Assembly (NCBI RefSeq): GCF_024362385.1 | Contig: NZ_CP101466.1 | Location: 1,984,001-2,048,000, forward strand | Length of the DNA stretch: 64,000 nt | From: Arthrobacter sp. DNA4 | GTDB lineage: Bacteria; Actinomycetota; Actinomycetes; Actinomycetales; Micrococcaceae | Reading direction: 5' to 3' | Shown: one piece after another, positions 41,850 to 50,836 of the stretch | Layout of the letters: every line of letters begins with the position of its first letter | How positions within the stretch are numbered: the stretch's first letter is position 1 | Notes under the pieces: generated by a model | Seen by the model: only the letters and a program-made list of their open reading frames with translations | Database searches by the model: none | What the model was told of the DNA's origin: nothing | Position numbers and translations under genes: made by a program

Positions 41850-42800
41850 ATGTCCGTCATCACTGAAACCAAGCTCGAATTCACCAAGCTAGGCTCCCGC
41901 ATCGGCGCCGAAATCCGCGGGCTGGACCTCAGCGCGGAACTCAGCGAGGGCACCACCGCCCAGATCCGCGAAGCGTTGAACGAACACAAAGCCCTCGTCT
42001 TCCGGGAAGCAAACGTGCTCGACGACGAGGCCCAGGTCCGTTTCGCCAGCCGTTTCGGCCCACTCACCAACGCCCACCCCACCGTCGCGTCCGTCGACGG
42101 CAAACCGTCGGTACTGCCGGTAGACAGCGAAAACGGCAGCGCCAACAACTGGCACACCGACGTCACGTTCGTGGTCAACCCGCCCCAGGCCTCCACCCTG
42201 CGCAGCATCACCCTGCCGGCCTACGGCGGGGAAACCCTCATCGCGTCCTCCGCCGTCGCCTATCAGGACCTTCCGGAAGAGCTGCGCAACTTCGCGGACA
42301 CGCTCTGGGCCATTCACACCAACGACTACGACTACTCCGTACCCAAGAACCTCGAACACGCCAACGCCGAGGAACGACGCAAGGAATTCACCCGCATCCA
42401 CTTCGAAACCGCCCACCCCGTGGTCCGGGTCCACCCGCTGACGGGGGAGCGGGGCCTGTTCATCGGCGGGTTCGCCCAGCGGCTGCGGATCGTCGGGCTG
42501 TCCAACACTGAATCCAAGGACATTCTCCGGCTCCTCCAGGCATACATCACCCGCCCTGAAAATGTGGTCCGGGTGAACTGGGAACCGAACCAGCTGGTCC
42601 TCTTCGACAACCGCATCACCCAGCACTACGCCCCCGACAACTATGACGGACAGCCTCGCAAACTGAACCGGGTCACCGTCGCCGGTGACATCCCGGTCGG
42701 AGTGGACGGCCGCCACAGCACCGCGATCAAGGGTGACTCGTCCTCCTACTCCGAAACCGTCGTCCTCGACGAGTCCGCGTTCGCCGGGGCGCGGCGATGA
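41850..42800 (+). CDS. TauD/TfdA-family Fe(II)/2-oxoglutarate dioxygenase (alkylsulfatase- or taurine dioxygenase-like)
   Basis: A 316-residue non-heme iron enzyme. The facial triad is His102 and Asp104 (WHTDVTF) and His259 (ITQHYAPDN), followed by the Arg region RKLNRVTVAGD that binds 2-oxoglutarate. Relatives hydroxylate the carbon next to a sulfonate or sulfate ester so that sulfite or sulfate is released. It stands between the sulfonate transporter and an NtaA/DszA-type monooxygenase, which it overlaps by 4 bp. This supports desulfonation or desulfation of an imported compound. Confidence 0.92.
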   Translation: MSVITETKLEFTKLGSRIGAEIRGLDLSAELSEGTTAQIREALNEHKALVFREANVLDDEAQVRFASRFGPLTNAHPTVASVDGKPSVLPVDSENGSANNWHTDVTFVVNPPQASTLRSITLPAYGGETLIASSAVAYQDLPEELRNFADTLWAIHTNDYDYSVPKNLEHANAEERRKEFTRIHFETAHPVVRVHPLTGERGLFIGGFAQRLRIVGLSNTESKDILRLLQAYITRPENVVRVNWEPNQLVLFDNRITQHYAPDNYDGQPRKLNRVTVAGDIPVGVDGRHSTAIKGDSSSYSETVVLDESAFAGARR

Positions 42801-44140
42801 CGACCGGGCAGAGGCAGTTGCACCTCAACGCCTTCCTGATGAGCACCGGCCACCATGAGGCATCATGGCGGCTACCGGAAAGCGACACCCGGGCAGGGAC
42901 TGACGTGGCCCATTTCCAGAAGCTGGCGCAGACAGCCGAACGCGGGAAACTGGACTCCATCTTCTTCGCGGATTCCCCGGTCCTGCACGGTGACGTCACC
43001 CAGCGGCCCTACGGAAGTCTCGAACCCACCGTCCTGCTGGCGGCGATTGCAGCCGTCACAGAACGGATCGGGCTGATTGCCACCGCATCAACCACCTACA
43101 ACGAGCCCTACAACCTCGCCCGCCGCTTCGCCTCGGTAGACCAGATCAGCGGCGGCAGGGCGGGATGGAACGTCGTCACCACCGCCGGGGACGCAGCGGC
43201 GAAGAACTTCTCCCTGGCCGGTCAGCCAGCCCATGCGGAACGCTACGAACGGGCGGCGGAGTTCCTCGACGTCGCCAAAAAGCTCTGGAACAGCTGGGAG
43301 GATGACGCCATCGTGGCCGACAAGGCTGCAGGCGTCTGGGCGGACAACACCCGCGTGCACCAGGCCAACCACGACGGGCCGCACTTCCAGGTCGAGGGCG
43401 CCCTGGATGTTCCAAGGTCCGCCCAGGGACACCCTGTGATCGTGCAGGCAGGCTCTTCGGAGAACGGCAAAGACTTCGCCGCCCGCTACGCCGAAGCGGT
43501 CTTCACCGCCCACCAGACCCTGGGCGACGCGCAGGCCTTCTATTCAGATCTGAAGCAGCGCACAGCAGCCGTCGGCCGGGATCCGGAAGGGATCAAGATC
43601 CTGCCAGGTATAGTCCCCGTCATCGCGTCAACGGAACAGGAAGCGCGGCGGCTCGAGCAGGAACTTGACGACCTCATCCTGCCCGAATACGCCCGTGGCC
43701 AGCTCGCCGGGGTACTGCGCGTTCCGGCAGAATCCCTGAAGCTCGACGAACAATTGCCGGTCGAGCTGCCCTCCGAAGACCAGATCGAAGGCGCCAAAAG
43801 CCGGTATACCCTGATCGTGAACCTCGCCCGTCGCGAACACCTCACGGTACGGCAGCTCATTGGACGGCTCGGCGGCGGCCGGGGGCACAGGACCTTCGCC
43901 GGCACCCCAGAGCAGGTGGCTGACGCGATCCAGGAATGGTTCGAGGCCGACGCCGCGGACGGGTTCAACATCATGCCGCCCGTGCTGCCCTCCGGACTGG
44001 ACATCTTCGTGGACCAAGTTGTACCCATCCTGCAGGATCGCGGGCTCTTCCGGCGCGAGTACACGGGACGAACCCTCCGGGAGCACTTTGGACTAGCCAA
44101 ACCCGCCAGTACGTCCACCAAACTGCCGCTACTGGTTTAG
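42797..44140 (+). CDS. NtaA/SnaA/DszA-type FMNH2-dependent monooxygenase
   Basis: A 447-residue luciferase-like enzyme of the NtaA/DszA class, with RQLHLNAFLMSTGHHEASWR, GRAGWNVVTTAGDAAAKNF, VIVQAGSSENG and the C-terminal DQVVPILQDRGLFRREYTG typical of the class. It uses reduced FMN and O2 on compounds such as sulfones, nitrilotriacetate or aminosulfur compounds. It starts inside the stop of the TauD-like gene and has no flavin reductase in this operon. A sulfone or sulfonate substrate is inferred from the transporter and dioxygenase neighbours. Confidence 0.9.
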   Translation: MTTGQRQLHLNAFLMSTGHHEASWRLPESDTRAGTDVAHFQKLAQTAERGKLDSIFFADSPVLHGDVTQRPYGSLEPTVLLAAIAAVTERIGLIATASTTYNEPYNLARRFASVDQISGGRAGWNVVTTAGDAAAKNFSLAGQPAHAERYERAAEFLDVAKKLWNSWEDDAIVADKAAGVWADNTRVHQANHDGPHFQVEGALDVPRSAQGHPVIVQAGSSENGKDFAARYAEAVFTAHQTLGDAQAFYSDLKQRTAAVGRDPEGIKILPGIVPVIASTEQEARRLEQELDDLILPEYARGQLAGVLRVPAESLKLDEQLPVELPSEDQIEGAKSRYTLIVNLARREHLTVRQLIGRLGGGRGHRTFAGTPEQVADAIQEWFEADAADGFNIMPPVLPSGLDIFVDQVVPILQDRGLFRREYTGRTLREHFGLAKPASTSTKLPLLV

Positions 44141-45412
44141 AAGCAGGAAGAGAACAACCCTTCGCTTCCCAAACAGCACCCCTCTCGCTAGATCCTTCCT
44201 GACAGCCCGAGAGGCCGAAGAAATGGAAGGGGAGACACTGACGACCTGCACCTCCGGACGCTGGACTCGACAATGCGAGTTAAGTTTCCGGAGGCGCGGT
44301 CCGCTGTGGAGTTTCATGTCAGAAGCAAGGCAGCGGCCTTACAGCAGAAGCGGTCACAGCTGTGAAAGGAGATGCCCTCCAAGATGCCCTCCACGCCGTG
44401 CGGAACTCGTCCATGGTTGCAATTCCAGGGTGCACAGTAAACCACGCAGGTGCACCAGCCACGGAGAACTCTAGCAATCCACCGCAGCCGAGCGCCTGCT
44501 GGGGAGGCTACCCAACCCCTAGCATGGTGACGCGAGGGGCTCTAGCAGAGGGGTCCCGGAACAGGGGAAACGGCATGAACGATATTGCAGGCTTTTTGGC
44601 GCGTGCGTCACTGCAGGAACCAATCGACACCGCAAACGGCCGGGAGAACCCCCCGCTGTGGGGCAGCCGTTTAAGGGAGCGCGTTGAACCAAGCCTCGCC
44701 GAACTTGTCTGCACCGCGGTGGCATTACTCCGGACCTCTGGATTCCCCGCGGCGCCGGTGAGATCCCCAAGGAAGGCAATGGCCAAGTGCGTGTATCTTG
44801 GGCGCCCTTCGTCCGCAGGTGAGCCTTGGTTCTCCCGCGTCCGGAATTGCCATCGCCGAAGTGGTCCTAGACACGTGCGGGCGCCTTGTCCGAAACCATC
44901 CCGTCCACGTAATGCGTGGCGAGCAAAGTCTCGTGCCCGCCAGTTGCACAAGCCTTGCCTACCGTTACGAGCAGTTCATTCTTGCAACAAGGGTTTCAGA
45001 AGAACCATACGATCAGGCCATGGCCATGGCCAATGGCACGACAGGGCAAGCTATTGATTTGCGACGGCAGTTCGCGGATTGTCACTTTGGCTGACTACCT
45101 CAACAATCTTTGCCGGAGCGCCGTCGGCCGCACTCCAGGGCTTTAGCGACCTCAGCCCTGGGGTATGAAAGCCCGCCATGACCCGCAACCTTCTCAAAGC
45201 AGCTGGAAGAGAGGAACCGGCAGCGCTGGACGGATGGTTGGTTGACCGGAGCGGCAACAGGGCGAACCGGCAGGATCCGCGCACACTGATCTCCCTGTTT
45301 CCTTGTGAACGTCACGGGACGTCATCCATAGTTGCAGCTACTGCACGGACACGCTATCCATAGTTGCAGATTACGTCAGCGAGTTCACGCGGCGAGCCCG
45401 CCAGGAGTATCC
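44141..45412. other. 1.27-kb region without a confident gene
   Basis: A frame from ATG 44575 (AGGGGA upstream) reads plausibly for about 70 codons (MNDIAGFLARASLQEP...) and then turns Arg/Ser-rich. A shifted frame from about 44798 to 45094 looks more protein-like, so a decayed small gene is possible. A hairpin with 8-bp stem lies at 45135-45161, and two 14-bp direct repeats at 45324 and 45356. No function is suggested. Confidence 0.4.
45324..45369. repeat. Pair of 14-bp direct repeats, 32 bp apart
   Basis: ATCCATAGTTGCAG occurs at 45324-45337 and 45356-45369. The 32-bp period equals about three helical turns. They end 43 bp upstream of the small gene at 45413, a suitable place for cooperative regulator binding. 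Confidence 0.5.
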
Positions 45413-45868
45413 ATGCATAAGTTCACGCAGCATGTGATTGTGGCCGCGAGACAGCAGCGCGGAGAGCTGTCCCAGATTCAACAGTCTGCGGCATGGACGT
45501 TGATCCAATACTTTTCCTTGGCACGGGGATGGCCCCCTGACTCCCCGGCTTGGACCGATGCGTCGGTGAGGGAGTGGTGGGATCTTGCCAGCTCGTCAAT
45601 GTACAGAAAGGTCCAGGAGGCTTGGGACCATCCCGGAATGCGTGCTCACATTAGTCAGCTGGCCGAACTGTACGAACTGAGCTGGAAACTTTATCCTTCA
45701 GCTGACCGTGACCAGGAGCGGAGAGAGTTCCTGGTCTCCATCTGTAACGATCTCGGCGTTTGGAAGGCGTGGCCCGGGCTCCATGACGTGCGGGTCCTCT
45801 TACCTCTCCCGACAGCGTTTGCCCGAAACCTCAGGAAGATGGGGCCTGCTGGTCCTGGCAGCGACTAA
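45413..45868 (+). CDS. Hypothetical protein
   Basis: A 151-residue Trp-rich soluble protein (nine Trp) not recognised as any family. It begins HKFTQHVIVAARQQRGELSQ and appears largely helical (RKVQEAWDHPGMRAHISQLAELYEL). ATG 45413 is preceded by AGGAG with ideal spacing. No signal peptide or membrane helix. It is isolated between a 1.3-kb empty region and the convergent acetyltransferase gene, and third-position GC is lower than in neighbours, which hints at transfer. Function unknown. Confidence 0.6.
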   Translation: MHKFTQHVIVAARQQRGELSQIQQSAAWTLIQYFSLARGWPPDSPAWTDASVREWWDLASSSMYRKVQEAWDHPGMRAHISQLAELYELSWKLYPSADRDQERREFLVSICNDLGVWKAWPGLHDVRVLLPLPTAFARNLRKMGPAGPGSD

Positions 45869-45884
45869 AAAGTCTCAGTGGCGC

Positions 45885-46463
45885 CTATCGGTTGGCGGAT
45901 GGGTTGGTGTTGGTTGCTTCGAGGTGGTCCCCGGTCAGGTCAAGTGTGTAAACCACGAGTTGGACCTTCGGTGCGGGGCGTGGTTTCTCACGCTCAGGCC
46001 GCCTGATGTAGCCGAGCCGTCGGTACAGGCTCTGGGACGGTTCATTGTCCACGGCGGTGTCCAGGACCAGGCGCTTGGCACCCTGGGTAGTGGCGAGTCG
46101 AGCAGCCTCGTCCATAAGTCGCTGCCCGAGCCCGGTCCGGCGGGTTTCGGGCAGCACGGCGAGCAACCTGAGCTCGGCTTCGCCTTCCTCCGCCTGCCGG
46201 CTTAGATGCGATATAAACGGCAACAGGCTTGCAGTACCCACCAGTCGACCTGTCTCCGTGTCTTCGGCAACCAGCAGGACACCTTCACGCGCACGGGCTG
46301 CCGCGTCAAGCAGCAACTGCAGTCGCTCGCCGTCAGGCTGATGGGCGCCGGGCAGGTGATGGCCGAAGCCTTCGTACGTGAGCCGCCCCACGGCGTCGTG
46401 CTCTTCGTTGCGGGCCTCACGGATCACATAGGTCCCGGTTGCGGCGGTTGCTTGGGTGGTCAT
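45885..46463 (-). CDS. GNAT family N-acetyltransferase
   Basis: A 192-residue GNAT protein: the acetyl-CoA-binding motif A reads LAVLPETRRTGLGQRLMDEAARLA, with R/Q-x-x-G-x-G/A as RRTGLG, followed by KRLVLDTAVDNEPSQSLYRRLGY. It acetylates an amine. ATG 46463 has AAGGAC upstream; the frame is open further up but overlaps the monooxygenase. It begins 26 bp after the stop of the DszA-type gene, so it is probably in the same transcript. It may acetylate an amino-sulfur compound before desulfurisation (guess). Confidence 0.85.
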   Translation of the reverse strand: MTTQATAATGTYVIREARNEEHDAVGRLTYEGFGHHLPGAHQPDGERLQLLLDAAARAREGVLLVAEDTETGRLVGTASLLPFISHLSRQAEEGEAELRLLAVLPETRRTGLGQRLMDEAARLATTQGAKRLVLDTAVDNEPSQSLYRRLGYIRRPEREKPRPAPKVQLVVYTLDLTGDHLEATNTNPSANR

Positions 46464-46489
46464 CTTTGTCCTTTCGACGACGACGGCGG

Positions 46490-47851
46490 TCAGCTGGCGC
46501 GGTCCGCGGCGGGTTCCGGCCGGGTAGCCAGGCCAAGGTGCGATTTCAGGGTGGTGCCGGTGTATTCGGTACGGGCCAGGCCGCGTTCCTGGAGGATCGG
46601 GATGACCCTGCTGGCGAAGCCTTCCAGGTCTTGGGGGAGGAGGGAAAACATCAGGTTGAAGCCGTCGGCGGCTCCTTCGGCATGCCAACGCTCCAGGGAA
46701 TCAGCGACGTGTTCCGGGCTGCCGATGAAGTCGTAGTTCCTCTTGTCTCCGGTGAGGATGGAGTAAAGATCCTTGAGGCTCACCTCGTGTTCCCGTCCCC
46801 GGATCTGTTCGCCGGCGGAACGGAAGTCCGTGCGCGGGTTGGCGATGCCGGGAATGCCGGACTGTTCAACGGTGGTGTCCGGGCCCAAGCCCGTGAAGTC
46901 GATGTGCCCCGCGAAGTACTCCTGCAGGAAGTCCAGCACTTGCCGGTCTGTGATGAGGTTGTCCAGTTCGCGGATGCGTTCCAGCGCTTCCTTGCGGCTG
47001 TCCGCGACGACTGGTGAGATGGCCTCGTAGACGTATAGCTCGTCGGGGTTCCGGCCGAATGCCGCTGCCTGGGCCCGGACCGACTCCCGATAACGGCGTG
47101 CCTGCGGGATATCCGGGTGGCTGGCGAACAAGGCGTTGGCGAAACGGGCCCCCAGGCGCTGGCCGGGGCCGGACGTACCGGCCTGCGCCAAGAGCGGGGA
47201 GTGCTGCGGGGACGGGCCGATATTGAGTGGGCTTACCACTTTGAAAAATTCGCCCTCGTGGTGGAGGCGGTTGAGCTTGCGGCGGTCGAAGAATTGCCCG
47301 CTTGCCTGGTCATGGACGAACGCGTCCTCGTCCCAGGAGCTCCACAGGCCCTGCGTGACTTCCACGAATTCCTCGGCGCGCTGGTAGCGCAGACTGTGTT
47401 CGAAGTGTTGGTCCGCGCCGAAGTTTCCCGCCGTGCTGTTGGTCAGGTCCCTCGTGGTGACAATGTTCCAGCCAACCCTGCCGCCGCTGATGTGGTCTGC
47501 GGTGAGGGCCGCGCGGGCAAAGTTATAGGGCTGGTCGTAGGACGTTGAGGAGGTAGCGATCAGGCCAATCCTGTCCGTCACCGCACCGAGGGCCGTGACC
47601 AGGCCGACAGGATCGAAGCGGTTGAGGATGCCCGGGTTGGAAGTCTCGTCGATGGCCAGGGAGTCACCCAGAAAGATTGCATCGAACTTCGCATCCTCGG
47701 CTGTTTTGGCCAGTTGTACCTGATGGGCAAAATCGATGCTGGCCTGCGGCCACGCCGTTTCGTGACGCCACGAAGCCAGGTGGATGCCCGTCCCTACGAG
47801 GTAGGCGAAGAAGTGGATCTGCTGGCGTTCATTTGCGAGGTGCTGGTTCAT
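46490..47851 (-). CDS. NtaA/SnaA/DszA-type FMNH2-dependent monooxygenase, second copy
   Basis: A 453-residue member of the same class as the 42797 gene, with IHFFAYLVGTGIHLASWRH, GGRVGWNIVTTRD and the ending VIPILQERGLARTEYTG. Identity to the first copy is moderate, so the two probably have different substrates. An in-frame start lies 80 codons upstream inside metQ, but ATG 47851 fits the family. It follows metQ after a hairpin and precedes the acetyltransferase. An organosulfur substrate entering through the MetNIQ-type transporter is inferred. Confidence 0.9.
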   Translation of the reverse strand: MNQHLANERQQIHFFAYLVGTGIHLASWRHETAWPQASIDFAHQVQLAKTAEDAKFDAIFLGDSLAIDETSNPGILNRFDPVGLVTALGAVTDRIGLIATSSTSYDQPYNFARAALTADHISGGRVGWNIVTTRDLTNSTAGNFGADQHFEHSLRYQRAEEFVEVTQGLWSSWDEDAFVHDQASGQFFDRRKLNRLHHEGEFFKVVSPLNIGPSPQHSPLLAQAGTSGPGQRLGARFANALFASHPDIPQARRYRESVRAQAAAFGRNPDELYVYEAISPVVADSRKEALERIRELDNLITDRQVLDFLQEYFAGHIDFTGLGPDTTVEQSGIPGIANPRTDFRSAGEQIRGREHEVSLKDLYSILTGDKRNYDFIGSPEHVADSLERWHAEGAADGFNLMFSLLPQDLEGFASRVIPILQERGLARTEYTGTTLKSHLGLATRPEPAADRAS

Positions 47852-47877
47852 GCTGCTTTCCCGGGTCCTGACAATGG

Positions 47878-47920
47878 CTGAGGGGCGGTCCACTGTGTGG
47901 CGCAGCGGGCCGCCCCTCAG
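47878..47920. terminator. Hairpin between metQ and monooxygenase genes
   Basis: Arms of 11 nt (47878-47888 and 47910-47920) pair perfectly around a 21-nt loop, starting 5 bp after the metQ stop on the minus strand. It may be a terminator or attenuator that lowers expression of the downstream monooxygenase. Confidence 0.65.
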
Positions 47921-47924
47921 ACGA

Positions 47925-48809
47925 TTACTTGGTCTTCTTGATGGCTGCTTCTTCGGCGGCCAGGACTTCCTGCAGCTTTGCAGCGGTCCAGTCGGCCTTG
48001 AACTGCAGGTTTCCGTCGTTGAGCTTGGTGACGGAGGCTTCAACTTCGGGGGTGTGGTAGGCGTCGACAATTTTCCTCCACAGGGGATCATCCTTGCGGT
48101 CCGCCTTCACCACGAACCCGTTGATGTAGGGGGCCAGGGCTTCGGAGTTCAGGTCTTCCTTGAAGATAATCCGGTCATCGCCCAGCCCGCCTTTCTGGGC
48201 CTGCGTGTTATTGACGACGGCGGCCTGCGTGGTGCCCTTGAGTGCGTTGACGGTTTGATTACTGTCCACGGGAACCACTTTGATCTTGCTCGAGGTGATT
48301 TCCGCAGGCGTGGACAGTGAATTGCCGCCGTCTTTGAGCTGCAGCAGTCCTGCCGTCTGGAGGTTCAGCAGCGCACGCGCCTGGTTTGTCGGGTTGTTCG
48401 GGATGGCAATCTGGGCGTCGGCGGGGAGTTCGCTGACCGACTTGTACTTTTCTGAGTACAGCGCCAGCGGATAGACCGCAGTGGCACCCACTGGGACCAA
48501 GGTGCCGTTGCTGTTCACGTTGAACTGCGACAAGTACTTGAGGTGCTGGAACAGATTAATATCCACCTGGCCTTGCTGGGTGGCGGTGTTGATCTGTGCA
48601 CCGTCGGTGAAGTTCTTGACCTCCAGGTCAATACCCTGGTCCTTCAGTTTGTTCTTCAGGATGGTCCAGTGCTCCTCCGCGCCGTCGTCCACGCCGATAA
48701 CCACCTTGGTGTTTCCGGGGGCGGAAGTCCCTCCTGCTGCACCTCCGCATGCCGAGAGGGACAGGGCGGCTACAAGGCCGACAGCGGCAACTAACAGGCG
48801 GTTCTTCAT
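47925..48809 (-). CDS. metQ: MetQ/NlpA-family substrate-binding lipoprotein
   Basis: A 294-residue lipoprotein: signal peptide, then lipobox LSAC with Cys21, then the NlpA/MetQ domain (VVIGVDDGAEEHW, GIDLEVKNFTDGAQINTA, VDINLFQHLKYLSQFN). The family binds D/L-methionine or other sulfur compounds. It is divergent from metN-metI, which supply the ATPase and permease. The following genes on the same strand are an FMN monooxygenase and an acetyltransferase, which suggests the ligand may be a methionine analogue or organosulfur compound. Confidence 0.88.
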   Translation of the reverse strand: MKNRLLVAAVGLVAALSLSACGGAAGGTSAPGNTKVVIGVDDGAEEHWTILKNKLKDQGIDLEVKNFTDGAQINTATQQGQVDINLFQHLKYLSQFNVNSNGTLVPVGATAVYPLALYSEKYKSVSELPADAQIAIPNNPTNQARALLNLQTAGLLQLKDGGNSLSTPAEITSSKIKVVPVDSNQTVNALKGTTQAAVVNNTQAQKGGLGDDRIIFKEDLNSEALAPYINGFVVKADRKDDPLWRKIVDAYHTPEVEASVTKLNDGNLQFKADWTAAKLQEVLAAEEAAIKKTK

Positions 48810-49016
48810 GATGCGACTCCGTGCAAATGGTTGATGCGAATTGAAGGTGCGGGCTATTCCCGGGGCTCACGCTAGGCATTGTCATGGGCGGCAAACCAAC
48901 GCGAACGAAACACGCCGTCTTGGATCTTCTTCAAAGGAAACCGCAGGTCACAGGCCTTAACCGGGCTGGAGAGAGCCGGCCTGCACTGTTGGAATAAGCA
49001 CTCAAACCAAACCCAA

Positions 49017-49036
49017 AGCGACCCCTGCAGGTCGCT
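49017..49036. promoter_or_regulatory. Short inverted repeat before metN
   Basis: AGCGACC (49017-49023) and GGTCGCT (49030-49036) are exact inverse complements with 6-bp spacer, ending 8 bp before the AAAAGGAGG ribosome-binding site of metN. It could be an operator or an RNA hairpin affecting initiation. No S-adenosylmethionine riboswitch was recognised in 48810-49057. Confidence 0.4.
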
Positions 49037-49057
49037 CCCAAGGAAAAGGAGGCGCCG

Positions 49058-50149
49058 GTGGATGCGATCGTTTCACTGCGCGGCGTCAGCAAGGTGTTCC
49101 CCGTCCCGGGGAACAAGCGGGCCGAGCCCGTCAGTGCAGTCGACAACGTCACGCTGGAGATAGAGAAGGGAACGGTAGTGGGCGTCGTCGGCTACTCCGG
49201 TGCCGGCAAGTCAACCCTGGTACGGCTCCTGAACGGTCTGGAACGTCCGAGCAAAGGCCACGTCCATGTCAAAGGCCAGGACATCAGTTCCCTCTCCGAA
49301 AATGACCTACGGAAGGTCCGCGGCGGCGTCGGCATGATCTTCCAGCAGTTCAACCTGCTGAAATCACGCACTGTTTTTGGAAACGTCGCCTACCCGCTCA
49401 AAGTGGCTGGCTGGCCCAAAGCGAGAATCGGTCCCCGCGTGGAGGAACTGCTCGAGTTTGTGGGCATTGCTGACAAGGCGGGAACCTACCCACGGCGCCT
49501 GTCCGGCGGCCAGCAGCAACGGGTGGGCATCGCGCGTGCCCTGGCCACTGCACCTGACATCCTGTTGGCTGATGAAGCCACGAGTGCCCTTGACCCGGAA
49601 ACAACCCGCGATGTCCTTCGCCTGCTCCGCAGGATCAATAAGGAACTGGGTACCACGGTTGTCGTCATCACCCATGAAATGCACGTGGTACGGGAGATCT
49701 GCGACACAGTAGTGATGATGGAGTCCGGCCGTGTTGTCGAGTCCGGTCCCACCTATTCCGTTTTCGCCAACCCGCAAAGCAGTTCCACCCAGCGGTTCGT
49801 CTCCACCGCAGTGCACGGAACCCCGGAACCCGAGACGGTCCAGCGCCTCTCCGCCGCCCATCCGGGACGATTAGTCTCGATTGGCATCTCCGAAGCTGCA
49901 CCCACTCCGTTGGTGGCTGCAACGTTCGAGCGCCACGGCGTCGGCTCCAGTGTCGTCTACGGTGGCGTCACCGAAATCCAGAACCGCATCCTGGGCACGC
50001 TCACCTATGAGCTCACTGGCAGCGACGCTTCGGTTAACGCGGCGCTTGCCGAACTGGGCGACGTCACCGCCGTCGAACGTCAAATGCCGACGGCGCAACC
50101 CTCCGAAGGTGCCGTCCCGCACCTGGCCACCGTTGGAGAAAAACCATGA
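49058..50149 (+). CDS. metN: Methionine-type ABC transporter ATP-binding protein with NIL domain
   Basis: A 363-residue ATPase: Walker A GYSGAGKSTLV, signature LSGGQQQRVGIARALA, Walker B LLADEATSALD. A C-terminal NIL domain (about residues 270-345, RLVSIGISEAAPTPLVAATFERHG) binds methionine and inhibits transport in this family. GTG start with AAAAGGAGG upstream. It overlaps metI by 4 bp and is divergent from metQ. Together they form a MetNIQ importer. Confidence 0.92.
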   Translation: MDAIVSLRGVSKVFPVPGNKRAEPVSAVDNVTLEIEKGTVVGVVGYSGAGKSTLVRLLNGLERPSKGHVHVKGQDISSLSENDLRKVRGGVGMIFQQFNLLKSRTVFGNVAYPLKVAGWPKARIGPRVEELLEFVGIADKAGTYPRRLSGGQQQRVGIARALATAPDILLADEATSALDPETTRDVLRLLRRINKELGTTVVVITHEMHVVREICDTVVMMESGRVVESGPTYSVFANPQSSSTQRFVSTAVHGTPEPETVQRLSAAHPGRLVSIGISEAAPTPLVAATFERHGVGSSVVYGGVTEIQNRILGTLTYELTGSDASVNAALAELGDVTAVERQMPTAQPSEGAVPHLATVGEKP

Positions 50150-50808
50150 CCACCAACTGGACCACGCTTTTGCCCGTTCTGGGCGAATCTTTTCAGCAGA
50201 CCATTTATATGGTTGCGGTGACGGTTGTCCTCAGCGGTGCAGCCGGGCTGGCCCTCGGCGTGACGCTGTACGCCACCCGGCCGGGTAACCTGTTCGCCAA
50301 CAAGGCTGTCTTCACTGTCCTGAACTTCATCGTCAACATCGTCCGGCCCATCCCGTTCATCATCTTCATCACGGCTATTGCCCCAGTGACGCTGATCATC
50401 ATGGGTACCACCATTGGCACCACTGCCGCGATTCTGCCCATGGCGCTGATGGCAGGAGTAGTCATCGGACGTGTTGTGGAGCAGAATCTGGTCGCCTCAG
50501 ACCCCGGCGTCGTCGAAGCGGCCCGGGCAATGGGAGACAGCCGGTTGCACATTCTCTGGTCGGTGGTAATTCCCGAGTCCCTGGCACCGCTGATCCTTGG
50601 CTATACCTTCATGATCATTGCGATCGTGGACATGTCGGCCATGGCCGTCTACATCGGCGGCGGCGGGTTGGGCAACTTCGCCATCATGTACGGCTACCAG
50701 CAGTTCAACTGGGAAGTCACACTCGTCACCGTGGTGATCATCATCGCCATGGTCCAGGCCGCCCAGCTGGCCGGCAACTGGCTGGCCCAGCGCATCCTGC
50801 GCCGCTGA
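50146..50808 (+). CDS. metI: Methionine-type ABC transporter permease
   Basis: A 220-residue membrane protein with five helices and the EAA loop VVEAARAMGDSRLHILWSVVIPES, typical of MetI. It partners the preceding ATPase (4-bp overlap) and the divergent MetQ. The SsuD-like monooxygenase begins 28 bp downstream in the same direction. Confidence 0.92.
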   Translation: MTTNWTTLLPVLGESFQQTIYMVAVTVVLSGAAGLALGVTLYATRPGNLFANKAVFTVLNFIVNIVRPIPFIIFITAIAPVTLIIMGTTIGTTAAILPMALMAGVVIGRVVEQNLVASDPGVVEAARAMGDSRLHILWSVVIPESLAPLILGYTFMIIAIVDMSAMAVYIGGGGLGNFAIMYGYQQFNWEVTLVTVVIIIAMVQAAQLAGNWLAQRILRR

Positions 50809-50836
50809 TCCCGGACCACCACCACAGGAGCAGACA

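Noticed and set aside
44362..45057. 217-codon frame in the empty region before the Trp-rich gene
   Set aside because: Only the stretch after ATG 44575 looks protein-like for about 70 codons before becoming Arg/Ser-rich; at best a decayed gene, so described only in the intergenic note.
48810..49057. S-adenosylmethionine riboswitch between metQ and metN
   Set aside because: No conserved core of the known SAM classes was found; only a 7-bp inverted repeat is present.
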